Part shown: positions 24,654 to 38,000 of the stretch, piece by piece
How the letters are laid out: every line of letters begins with the position of its first letter
Position numbering within the stretch: position 1 is the stretch's first letter
Assembly (NCBI GenBank): GCA_964035795.1
Contig: OZ038322.1
Location: forward strand, 8,247,345-8,311,344
DNA length: 64,000 nucleotides
From: Pterobdella sp. o SKG-2022
Lineage: Eukaryota; Annelida; Clitellata; Hirudinida; Piscicolidae
Reading direction: 5' to 3'
Program-made: the position numbers and the translations under genes
Notes under the pieces: generated by a model
Databases searched by the model: none
What the model saw: the letters and a program-made list of their open reading frames with translations, nothing else
What the model was told of the DNA's origin: nothing

Positions 24654-26010
24654 TTGAATAATAAAGATAGTTATAAATAAGTTTTTAACCTCGTAAATAT
24701 ATTGCTTTCTGGTTAAGTTATTTTTCATAGGTTTTGAATGATATAATATATATATTTTTAATCTTTTTTATGTTGATATATGCTAAAAATTTTTTAATAA
24801 ATGATTGATTAGTCACGTTGAAATTCATACCATACAATTGAAATGATCTTTTAAGAAGAATTTTATGTGATTCATTTAAATTATTGAGCGAGAATCAGCA
24901 AGAAAACATTTTTCAAATACATTAATTTCCATTAAATAAGCCGGTTATTTGAAATATTGCATGAAACTATTGCTGCGAGAACTTTTTTTTTGAAAACTAT
25001 TTTGACTTCCAACTTGTGATGAAAAATGCTTTTAAGATTAGTAAAAAAAAGATTAGTTTTTTAAAATAGTTATTGGTTAACGGGTGGTAAAAATATTCTG
25101 TGAATTGATGTAATGTTAAAATTAACTTCAAGGCCCATATCAGTGTGTGGAAATTAATTTGCAGTTGAAAGCGGTAGAATTATTAAAAACAACTTCAAAC
25201 TCATCTGCTAAATAGTTACACTAATTTACACTAATTTTACGTCTAATTTTTCATTAATTTTCCACCCATCTTAAATTTCGATTTTTAATAAGAGGCTTTT
25301 AATGGTTAAATTCAAGTCGTGACTCGTATGTTCAAGCGTTTTATCATATGTTATTGCGATAACTACATAGCGATATATATCTTACAAATAATTTTATGGA
25401 TTCAATGGAGAATTTCAAGCTTTGGAAGAAGTGTGGTTTGATAAAATTTTGTTTGAAACATGTTTTAATTTTTTTTGTACTCGATTCCTATAATTCTTAA
25501 TTTAAAATTGAATTTAAATTTTTTCACTAAAAGTAAAGATTTTGGAATTTATTGAACTTTTAAGTTCTTTCAAATGGAAATTGACGTTTTGCTAAAGTCT
25601 TAACACAACTTTTACCATTATAACAACAATAAAAGTGAAATCAATGCATAAAAATTTCAAAAACTAAACAAAAAATATTTAATTCGCCAAAAATACAGCT
25701 TAAAATATCAGCTTCTAAAAAATAAATGTTCTCAAATAACTTCAATAGTTTAAACTTTTGCAGGAGAAGCCATGAACAAAATACTCAAAACAAAAAATTG
25801 AATAGTTGCAGAAAAATACTAGCTCGACATTAAATAGACCTCAAGGTTGCTTTTCAAAACCCTTACATCTCCTTTATAAAACCTCATAAAACTTTTTTAG
25901 TTTCAAATCAAAACTTCATATTATCTAAAATATAATCATAAAAAATATAGAATAATGATGCCTAAAAAATAAATCTTTTTATGATTTCATTTGAAGTTGT
26001 TCATTAAGTT
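24654..26010. other. Intergenic region between convergent DRC7 and ZMIZ
   Basis: 1.36 kb, very AT-rich. AATAAA at 24660-24665, 7 nt past the DRC7 stop, is a possible poly(A) signal with a very short 3' UTR. No coding segment is recognised. Confidence 0.5.
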
Positions 26011-29000
26011 TCAACTTGAATCTAAAATTTCTGGGGTTCTCAATGTTTCGTGAGGATCCCTTAAGAAACCACTGTTGTTGTCGTTGTTGTTATCGTCGTC
26101 ATCCATAACTTGGAACAAAGACAGTGTTTTGAACTCTTCTTCTTCTTCGTCATATTTGTCATGATGGAATATATTTTCAGTAGAATTACCCCCTTCTTTT
26201 TTATCGATGAATTCACTTGAAAGATAATTTGAATCGTTTTCTTCGTTCTCTTCCCCATTGTCATCACTTGTATACGTCAATTCGTTATGTTCTAAACTAC
26301 TGGGTGATAGTTTATTAATATAAGTTACATGTGAAACTTTTTTTGTTTGGTTAGGAATTTCTTCAAAGTTGTTATAGTTGGAATGATTGAAATCTTTCGC
26401 AGAATCTTGTGGCAAGTTCATATTAGATTCACATACGCCATCACGTTTTTCACAGAAATTTTTTTTATATAGTGCATTTTCTGTAGGGTATTTTTCATTA
26501 TAGTTTGTTTGGTTTTTGCAGAAATCCTGATTTTGTTCAAGCCAATTGGCTTCGTCATTTGCATAGTTATTATTATTGAATGTACCTTCATTAAAATCGG
26601 AATTAATTTTAGCAAGCTTATTTCTGTTTTCTCTATTGTGTAAATTGCTTTGATCGTTTGAGCAATAATTGTTTTTGATATTAAAATTATTTTGTTCGGT
26701 GTTAACAAAATTGCTGTTATCAATATTTTGATCGAAGCTGTTTTCAATTTTATTACTCTCGTTGATTTGATCACTACAAGGTTTATCATTTTCGTTATTA
26801 CTAAGACAATGATCCCTTTTTATGGCAACATCATCTTTCATTTGGGAATTTTCATTTTCTATTTTATAACTACAATCATTATTCTTGCTCCCATATAATC
26901 TATTGATGCTGTCATTTTTTGTTGTGTCATTGTTAACCTCATCCATTCCTTTCATACCCAGCATCTTCCAGTTTGCATTGTGATCTATTGAAACCTCACT
27001 CAAATTCATGCCCCGTATACTGCTCAAAATGTTCCAAATGTAATGATCGATTTCCAAAGATTCTAGTGGGGTCGGTTTGCTGCAAGTATTATAATGGTTT
27101 TATGTTGATGTTATAATTATAAAAACATAAAATGTATACAAAGTTTTTCCGTGCTAAACAAATATTAAAATTCCATCTTTTTATTATTTTATTTTTCTGA
27201 TCTTTCAACAAAATCTTCTATTTAAAGTAACGTTTTAATGCAGTTTTTGATATAAATGAGATGTGTTATTTTCAAACTTGCACAAGGGACATTGCCATAT
27301 TCCTCTATCTGAGTTGAACTCCAAGTAAGGCTCCAGGTCTAAACACTAAAATCATAAATATTAACTATAATCTATATGCTATTTTACATTGCTCAAAAAC
27401 GAATAACAAACAATGTTATTTATTATAAACTTTACTTTTTAACCACATTTAGAAAACTCTTAAAAGAATTACTGTAGCAGCCACCTGGATGTGTTTGCAG
27501 TCGGAACCTCTGGCTGGGATGTTGATAAGCATGTTGGTTATCGGACACCTTAAATGCACTACTATGTACTCTTTCTGAGAATAAGGTGCCTCTTTGTTAA
27601 CACCTGTTTGGCTGTTTTGAGTGAAATTTTTGTTGATAGTTTGAGCGTTGGAAAGGTAGAAGGCAGTTGGAGGATTCAAGGAATAGGCGCTCGAGTTCAC
27701 TTGGTACGTGTTGTTTTGCGCGTTTTCATGGAACATCGTTGGGTTTGTGAAGGTTTGAGAGTTGTTGTAGTTGAGTTTTTGAGCTTCAAAAGATGTTTCG
27801 AAGATTTTTTTGACTGAAAAATTTCAAAATTTAAAATAAATTGATTGTATAAAAGTTCATACTTAGAAAAACTTTTGACACATAAATTTCAGCTCATGGT
27901 TGACTTTTGTATAAATATCATGATATATTACTGAATTTTGTTCTATAAGTTTTGAAATTGTGGCAATGTATTCAATGAAATTATTTTTTTAAAATCTGTT
28001 TTTGTCGATTAAAAAAGTTAATTTTCGAAACAAAATGCATAAAACTGATGAGAAATTTCAACGGTTTCTTGGTCTTATAGCTTGAACTTGCTCGTTAAAA
28101 AGATTCTTTTGGCTCAAATTATAGCCTTTTTTATAATTTTAGCCTTATTAAAATAAAGTTTTGAAACCCACTATTATGATTTTTTTACTTTTTTAAAATT
28201 TTAAATATTTTTTTATTATTATTGACACTATTCAAAAAGTTTCTTTTTTCGATTTCTTAAATGAAAATGAATTTTTTAAAGTTTGAAACAAATGTGAAAA
28301 AGTTTTTTTGCTAAAACTTCGCATTTAAGAAAAATTTTTCAGGAAAAACTTTTGTATTTTAACTTTTGAAATGATCGTTTCAACTTAATCATTATAAGCA
28401 TAAATGATTCCAAACACATTTTATCTAGAAAAAAATTTGGAATATTTCAGTAGTGAATATATTAAACATTAAAAAATACATCAAAATATTCACACAAATA
28501 TAAATCAAAATTAAAAACAAGTTTTCACAAAACTCCAAAAAAAATAGAAATAAAAATAGAAATCAATCCAAAAGAAAATCAATAAATACCCCAAAAGAGC
28601 ATAAATGAGCTAACTTTTAGAAACACAGTGGTTGATGGGCAGTAGCTTCCTTCTGATGAGACCCTGCACCACAGACTTCACTGTTGGTCGGTGTACCATG
28701 TGGAGGACAAAGAGATGCAACTGCAATAGTTAATGCCATTATTTTAAGAATATCTATAAAAAATTTTATAATGAACTTTTATATATATCTCATTTTTTTT
28801 TTACTTTCTATGGTTTATCGCTTCTTTCATTTAAATGTTGATTTATAGTATTATTTTAATTCAAGTCCAATTTTGATTCGTTTTTGAATTTTGAAAAGAA
28901 CTAAAAATATGGTTACAGGCAAAAGGTATGAAAAATGGTTGAAACCATCATTAAGAATTGTTTCTGGCAGAATTGAAATAAATTTTTCTCTTAAATTATT

Positions 29001-32000
29001 CACTCCCATTCATTTTATAACTAAAAATAGTTATTTTTTCGTCTTTAAACTGGTTCTTTTGCAAAATCCGTCTAAATAGAAAACTGATTTTTGTTTTAAT
29101 TCAAGACAGTTAAAAAATAAACAAAACTAATGTATATACCAAGCATAAACACAACATAACAAGCATAAAAGCCCAAAATCTACACAAGCACAACGTTGTG
29201 ACATTCATTTGAGTAATGAGCATTATATACTATAGTGAAATTGTACATTGGGTTCTTTAAAAACGAATTGATCCAATTATAACGTTTCTATCCTTCATCA
29301 CAGAATTAAGCTCGGATAACAATTATTTATTGAAGGGGTATTTTCTGAAAGTTTTGTAGAGATGATAGATGATTCTTTTTGATGTAATAAACACCTTTTT
29401 TGGACCGTTTTCAGGCAGTATGCTGGTTTTCAATGGAAACTTATGCAGTTTTCCTTAAACTGATCTGAAACTTCCACACGTCAAAATGTGTTTATTATCG
29501 TTCAAATTGACCTTTTAAAATTATATGAATCAACTTTGTTTGAATATATTTAGCTATAATTAAATTTTTTACTCATCTTCAATTACGTTATTCATACATA
29601 AGATTCTATTTATTCTATATTGAAAATTTTCTTCATGAATATTATTTTCCAAACTTTTTTGAAAAGTCATGTATAACAATTAAAATTTTTTATGAGTAGT
29701 TTTAACAAAGGACAATCTTAGCTTGATAAAATATTCAAAACTCTTCCATCTAGTCATATAAGTTGAAAGTGTTGAATAAAAAAAAACTCATTTTTATTTC
29801 ATGTTTAACCACATCATTCACTATCAAATATCTCCCCTCTGCTTTAAAGTTTCAATTTATTTTTCTCCAACATTATTTTTTGTATGAAATCAATAAAAAT
29901 TCACAAACTATATTGCATAACTACATATTTCATATTGGGTGATTTTCAAGAATTTTCAGTTTTCAATTGACGTTTAATGTTGATTGAACACAGAAGAACA
30001 CTAAATAAGTTAATTAAAAGCAATACACAAAACCCTTAAATAAACTTCAGCGTAATTTTGATACAAAAACCCATTTAAAAATCAAAAACACAAAATTCTC
30101 ATAAACTTCCACTAAAATATAATAGAAGCATAACATAATAATGTCATGACCTTCGCTGAATAGAATATTTTTATCAATCTTCACTATAATGATCAACGTA
30201 TTAAACTAACAAACTTTATAGCACCTTTATGTTATATTTCAGCTTCAATAAAATAAAATAAACCTATGATTAATGTTTTTTACAATCTATAAAACAGTAA
30301 AACCTTACAAACAATACAAAAGAATAGATACACTAACACAGCAACAGGCAGAGACAGTAATTTGGATGGTGTTTCGACCTGGTAGGCACACGTCTTTGAG
30401 GTTCAATGGCCGATGAATTGCCCTGTTGTAACATATGTGGGTATGTATATAGAATAACATATGCATTTATGTTATTATATGTAGGTTGTATAGAAGCATG
30501 GTTATAACTTTTGATGTTGGGGTTGATTATATTTGTTATGCTGTTTGATGATCAATATTGAAGTTAGAACAGAAAAATTCCTAGGGTTTTGTTATGAAAA
30601 AATAGGTATTAAAGTTAATTTTTATTTTGAGTTATTCATCAATGTTTTTAAACGCTTATAATCTGCATATATTTTTTATGAAACTCATTTTCAATTATAT
30701 GCTTAATATTGTTCTAGTATTTTTAAGCACTTGTTTGAACATGATAAAAGAACTCATGGTCCCAACATTAAACCTAAATTGCATTCTGTTCTGAACTAAT
30801 AAAACGTTTGGAAGATTTAATTTCCCATTTTATAACTCTTTAAATGATTTTTTATAGGGAGAAAGCTTTTTTGAAGAAACTTCAAAAAGCATTTTTTGTC
30901 AATTATCAGAATTTATAGATAATTAAAAAAAAGTTGAAATTAAATTTTAAAAAATTATTTTTTTTTGTAAAAAAATAAATATTGACATTAAAAGCTGTGT
31001 TGAATCAGGAAGGAAGTTCTAAACATAATAGAGCACCTATGTTATTATATCAAACGCTTTTGGATATTCATTAACTGACTTAAAAGATTTTTGATTTCTT
31101 TAGATATCATCATCGAGTGGTCGTCAGAAGATACCTAATTTTTATTCTGTCCGAAAATCCCTCGGCCCCAAAAATAACAAAATTACCCATAAAAAAATTG
31201 TTATATGTTTGAAATTAGCTTATAACATGTTACATGAGCGTTTACTATAAAGATTGAAGTAAATAAAGGAAACTTTTGGTTTTCTGGTGGGTATTAAAAA
31301 GTTTAGCATAAATCAAAGAGCTTGGGATGAAACTCAAAAAAATGCGTTTTGGCCTCGTAGAATAGTTTGGAATTCTATTTCTTAAAATATTATCAAAAAA
31401 TTTTTCAATATTTATTTTATAAGTTTTTCAAATTAAATCTTTTCTATTACATTGAATCTGTTTACATTTTGTTTTCAAACTCAATCAAGCGTTTTGCAGT
31501 CGAACATGTTGACAACACTAAATATCACAAGCACTTTTTGTAGCAAAAATGGTTAATACGCAAGAAAAAACAAGTTTCATTGGACACTCACAGAGTTCAA
31601 TAAAAGATCTTTTACAATGTCATAAACAAGAATTTCTTTTTTCGTGGTTTCGAAACACCCCACCAACCATACATCAAAGGAAACATAACCACAGTTGAAT
31701 TTATAATATGCATCTAATTCTTAATTAAAATTTATATCTTTAAATTGAAGTTGACTCAAATTTTAACAAAAAAATGTCAATTAAATAGGATTAAAATGTT
31801 TTTTATCGCTTGTAGCAAGACGGATCTACTGGGGAATCTTAGGGGCACCAAACATAATGAAGGAACATACGAAAGAAAAGAAAAATGATATAATGAAAGA
31901 AAAGTAGCATGATATAATGAATGAATGTATAGAATGGCATCATCAAAACTAAATTTCAACTTAAAAAACACTTTATGTCGAATGAAATGTCATAGAGCGT

Positions 32001-35000
32001 TTTTCCATACATTGAAACGATGGCGTGAAAGTAAAGGTGAATTTCAAATCTTTTGTGTTTTCGGTACGTTTTGAGAATTATCTGTAGCTAACACATCGAG
32101 ATAAAGGTTTTAGTAATTTGAACTGCTATTGTTTAAGGCTGATTTCTTTGTAATTTTTTAGTTTTTCTTTTGAAAAAGTCACTATTTATGAAAATGTAGT
32201 AGGTTTTATAAAGACAAACTGCTTTTCAATAATTAAAAAAAAATTTAATGGTTTCAAACTATCTTGTGTGTCTTGATAATGTGAATATTTCACCCAAAAA
32301 GCTTCTTAACAAATTTTGAAAATATTCTTTATTTTCATCAATTTATTTGTAGACATGAAAAATTATGTCAAAAGCTTAAATACCTTAAACATCATAACTG
32401 GAAAAACTATTTTTATAAAAATCCTCCACTAATTGTATGTTACAATATAAAAAATAAATTTTAAAAAAATTTTAGAATCATTTAATATACAAAAATCATT
32501 TGTTGTTCTCAAGGGATTTGGAGCAAGCTAAGCCTTTTCTAGTTTATTAGCCCATGCGCAGTCAGCATACAATATAGCTTCATTGGGAAGTCTTTATAAA
32601 GGGCGTAAAAACATTTGATGCTCTGCTGTGCAACTCAATTTTTGAATTGATTTCATCAGCTGATTGAGCAAATATTTATATGTTTCGTTGTGAATCTTAG
32701 TTTTTTTTCTTTATTGATTTTTTGCTATGTTTTTATCAAACTAGAGTTCAGTATAATTTTAATATTTGTTTGTTTTTAATATTTATTTGGTTTCAATATT
32801 AAGCTTGTGTTTTGAAGCAAAATTCAAGTAACTTTGAACAACATCATTGAAATAAAATGAAATGGAACAATTTAGAATTTTGGTCTCACAATGGTTCCCA
32901 TAATAAACATTATAAAAAATAAACTAACCAGCATTGAATCAAGTTCAAATTAATTTCAAATCATTTGTAAAAATATACGACTAAAAACTTTTGAACAAAT
33001 AACTTCATAAACTTCAATAGCTACACAAAAACACAGCTCAAAACAATTTACTCAAACTACAAAGCTTTAATTCAGCCATCTCATATCATCAAACATTCAA
33101 AATCAACCGCAAAATAATGCAACAATAAAACTCATAGTAACTTTAAAGCATACCTTTCAATATGCATCATTCGAGAGTTCACAGCCACAGCCACTGATTG
33201 AGGCCAGTTTGTGCTGGCTTGTCTGTCTTCATGGTGAAAACATTTCAGTTGTAACTCTAAATCCGGCCTGCGTTGAATTGTTTAATTGTGATATTTTTTG
33301 TTTTAATGTATTTTTTTGTTATATTTTTGCCACTATATTTTTAGATTAACCCGTCGCTCTTTGCGGTTAGTTGTTAGTGTTGGTGGTGTCGTGACTAGAA
33401 TGTGAAGGTTTGTTAATATGTAGTGGAATAAAAGTCTAATTCGGTAATGTATTAAATCTCTATTAATTCCTTATTTAATGTAATTTGTATCGGTTAAAAA
33501 ATTTATTTTTTCAAATGTATTCTATGTTTGATAAGTTTAACAACAATACAAATGTTTCATAGGCAACTAACTTCAACATTGGTTTCCTAAATATAAAATT
33601 CAATCAAAGTTTCAACTTTTTCATTAATACCGAATCAATTTTTCATTGGATAATAATGCGCTACTATCATAAACACACAGACAGAAAGTGTTTAGCAGAA
33701 CATCGTATAAACACCAATTAAGAGTATTTAGAAGATAACATTTATCTTTTTACTTAAGGCTTTTAAAAAATTTTTGCCAGATTTATCGATAAATAAATAG
33801 GTTTTTTCGTTGGCGCAAGTATTTCGATAAAATTTTAAATTATAAACAAAAAAGTTGAGTTAAAACTTTTTTTGCAAAAGAAATTTTCTGAAACCAAAAA
33901 AAAATGTCTAGTTTCCTATGTTTTAAAACCAAGAGCTAATTGATTGATTACAAAGGCCATAAAGTCTTGAAAAATATTATTTGAAATGTGTCAAATTTTT
34001 TGATTATTTTAATCTTCAAACTTCTAGATACATTTAGTGACTTATAAAAACTAAAATTTTCAATAAGTTCAACTTTATCATAATTCATTATATAACATCA
34101 AATTGAATTGTGAAACGCAAAAACTATCAAACGAAGCAAGATATTCGAAACAAACTGCATTCAACTTTGAATACCTCATCATAAGGGTCTGGTAGGCACT
34201 CTCCCGCATTTGGAAGGCATGGTTTGAGACTCTGAGGTTGTGTTCCAACCGGAAAGGAGCCAAAATGACGCCACCTTTGACTGGGAAAGTCAAACGAGGC
34301 TCGTCGTTTTGGTAAGAGAAGAAGTTATAGTTGTAGTTTTGCGGGTAGTTGTGATGGGAGTAGTTTGAAGGATAGGCGACCGGATAGTTGTAAAGGTAGT
34401 TGGGTGAATACATCGATTGGTAGGGCCGAGAGTTGTAGCGGTAGTAGTTTTGTGGATATTTCTGCAATTGAAAAAATTGCGGGTTTGAAACTCTTGTTAA
34501 ATCGGGCTGACAGTATATATTACTGTTGCTGCTGTTGGCGTTTTTAGCTTCGTTCGTGTTGTAAAAATATATATTGTTGTGTTGAGAATTGTTTTTCGTG
34601 AGCTGAAAATTGTTGAAATTGGAAAACTCTTTAGATATGTCATAATTAGAGAAAAAGTGGTTTTGTGTGTTGTTATGAGAAAAACTATTTTTTCCATTTT
34701 CAACTCCATTGTTATTACAGCTTTTTTTATTTGTATTAACTCCATCGTCTCCGCTTGTTGTAACTTTTGTATTATTATTTTTATTATTGAAATTTTCATT
34801 TATGATATCATTAAATTTACTCTGCAAATTATAAGTCTCATTTAGTTTTTCCTCGATAGAACATTTTGAAGTGTTAAGATTGGCATCTGAATTGTTCTCG
34901 GCATTATCGATTTTTTTCATATTACCCTCCGTGTTATTTGTATCTAAAGGTTCATTGTTTTCGTTTTTTCTATAATACTCATTCTCGTCTCGCTTTATTG

Positions 35001-38000
35001 AATAACAACTAACATCATCTTTGTTAGTTATGCTATTATTATTGCTTTCATTTTTAAAGTCGTTTGCGCTGTTAGTATAACTAATTTCTTTATTATCAAT
35101 AATATCAGTTGTATCTATTTTTTTGTTAACTACTTCGTTATCACTGTATGCAATTTTTGTATTATCATTCATATATGCTTCCTGATTAGTATCAAAACTA
35201 GAACTATTTCTATTTGTGAATATTTTTTTAGTTTTTCTATCACTTTCTTCAAAAGTGGCTATTGCTCCTTTACTATTATTGAAAGCATCAGCCAGAGCAC
35301 TGTCACTGTCATTAAACTCCTCGTTATTACCATTACAAAACCTTGCATACATTTCTAAACTTTTATATTCATTGCTTTTACTCAATTCATTTTGTAGTTT
35401 ATTTTCATAGGAAGTTGATTTGCTTGGATCGCTAACGTAGTTTTCACTGTTATCAACATTATCTTTTCTTTCTTTTTTGCTGACCTCGTCGATATCATTA
35501 TCTCCAAGCTTGGAGGTAAAATAAATGTTCTTCAAATCAAGTCTTTTTTCAATTTCCTCACTCTTATTAAAGTTTTTTTGTGATAAATCTTTTGAAAAAT
35601 TGTCACCAATTTCCTTTTTGTAATTATCTTCCGTTTTAAATTCTTTTCGTGTACCAACTTCACTTTTAAATTTGTTGTTTTCTTCTATTTTATTTTGAAA
35701 ACTTGGAGTATTTTCATATTTGTTTGACATGTTTTTTGTTTCCTCATTTTCATTTTTAATTGGTTTCATGTTAACAAACTCTTCATACTCACTTTTGACA
35801 GAAACACTCTCATTTATATTGATATCACAATTATGTTCCAGTTTTATGTTGTCTATATTGTTTTGCTGTTCATTTCCAGCAAGTATATTGTTTTGGATAT
35901 GATTCATTGCACTGTTATTAATATGTGTATTTTCAAATGGTTCTTTTTCGATCTGAAGTTTAGACGCGTCTTGTATAGACGAGCAAAACCTTTCATTAAT
36001 GATATCTGAAGCTGCATCAATATTGAAGTTTTTTTCATAAATTATTTCATTTTTTCTAAGCATGACTAATTCATCACTTCTAGAAAAATCTTTATTCATA
36101 TCTAATCTTTCACCTTTTTTCCTTTCCATTTCAGTATTTTCTTCACCGACGTTGTCACTCTGCAGTTTTACATACTGGGATATTGAAGCTTTCGATTCCA
36201 TTTTACTTCTTGAATTTGAGTGTGATATTTCAAAGGAGATTGCAGTGTCAAATGATGTAACGGTCATAAGTGGATTGGACCCATCGCAAGTGACTGTTTG
36301 CATTGACGTCTTATCTGTTTTACTGTCTTTTGTATTATTTATACACGTTTTTGTTTTTTCTGCATTTTTGCTATTTCTTTCAAGTTTCGCCAACAAACTA
36401 ATTTCTTTCAGGTTTTCATTATTCTTCGAGTCTTTTGATGTCTTCGCAAAGTCTTTTATATCGTCATCAGCTATGGACTTGAAGCTTTTGAGAGTTAACA
36501 CTGTAGGTTCAATAATTATAGGTGTTATTTTGTTTGCAATACTTTCAGAATAATTTTCATCTTTTTTTTCTTCATCACTGTTTCTCTGGCAACTTTCTCC
36601 ATTTTTTTCAAATTTTTCACTGTTACAACCCAAATGAATGTTAATGTCTTTCTTATTTTCAGTGTGCTCAGTATTTTCAATTGAGTTTTCGCTGCATGTA
36701 TTCTGCTTATGACCATTACCTTTAACAGAATTCACTTCGACATACACTTCAGTTTTCAAATTTCTCTCATCAAATGAATCATGCTTAACAGTTTCGTCTT
36801 TATAGATTGAAGAACATGCGAAATTCATCAAAATTTTGTTACCACATGTTTCTATTTCATCGTTTTCATTTGAAGTAATGTACTCTGATGGATTTCCACT
36901 TTTAAAAAGTTTTTCATTGAATGATCGATGAGGCGTTGAGATATTGAGAGATTTTTTACGAATTGATTCATTAAACTCCAAACCATCAACGCTTGATACT
37001 TCCTTCAATGTTTTATCTGTGTTCCTTTTATAGAAGCTTTCTTCATCATTATTCGCAATCGGGTCCCCATTATATAGATCCTGAGATTTTTCAGCGGAGT
37101 CTGAAGAGATACTGAGTTTTTTTTCAATCATATTAAGAACGTTCCGAGAGTGGGTACTTATGTTGTTATATTCATTTTCAGTGCTAGCTGGGTCATTGAA
37201 TGTGGCTTTTCTTGCTACATATTGATCGATGTTAAATTTATTTTGTTCGTGTGAAATATTATTTTCAGGTTCGATTTTATTTTCATTTGAGATATCTGTT
37301 TTGATTGGGTGATATTCGTTATTGCTTAGAAAAGATTTGCTAGTAAATCTGATGTTTTTCTCGTGGTTACTAAGAGCCGAAACGGCCTCGTTTGATTTAA
37401 CACTGTTTAAAAATGTCTTATTTTGCTCATTGTTTAAATGATTTAAATTGTTCACGGCTCGGTCACATTTTTCATTTGTTAGATCGTTTTCTTCACCGCT
37501 GTTGTGTTCATATTTGAAATTACTATGGTGCTTCAAGTTTGTGATGATAGGTTTCAAACAGTTATTTGGAATATCCATTCTATCACTTTTTTGCTGAACC
37601 AACTCATTAGTCTCCTTACTGACGCTTGAATTCATTTTTTTATTATGATTGTCATTATTATTTTGACTCACACCATTTCCACCAGTGTTTTTTGGGTCAT
37701 CACTTATGGAGTTATTACAGGTGTTAATTGTTTTGTTCTTGATGGGCATACTTCTTGTGAGGTTTCTGTCATTGGAACATAGCTTTTCAAGTTCGCTCTT
37801 GAAGTTGAGAGTGATGTCAATATCAAGTGACGACTTCTTCAAATGCTTGTTAGAACTCTCTTGAAGGGTTGATTGGTTACAATTTTCGTCCTTTTTGTTT
37901 TTTAAGCTTTTAAAAATGTTGTTTTTGTTATTACTACTTTGGTTTTTGATGTTTTTAATTATTTCTAAAACATTGTTATTTTCTTCGGATTTCTGTGTTT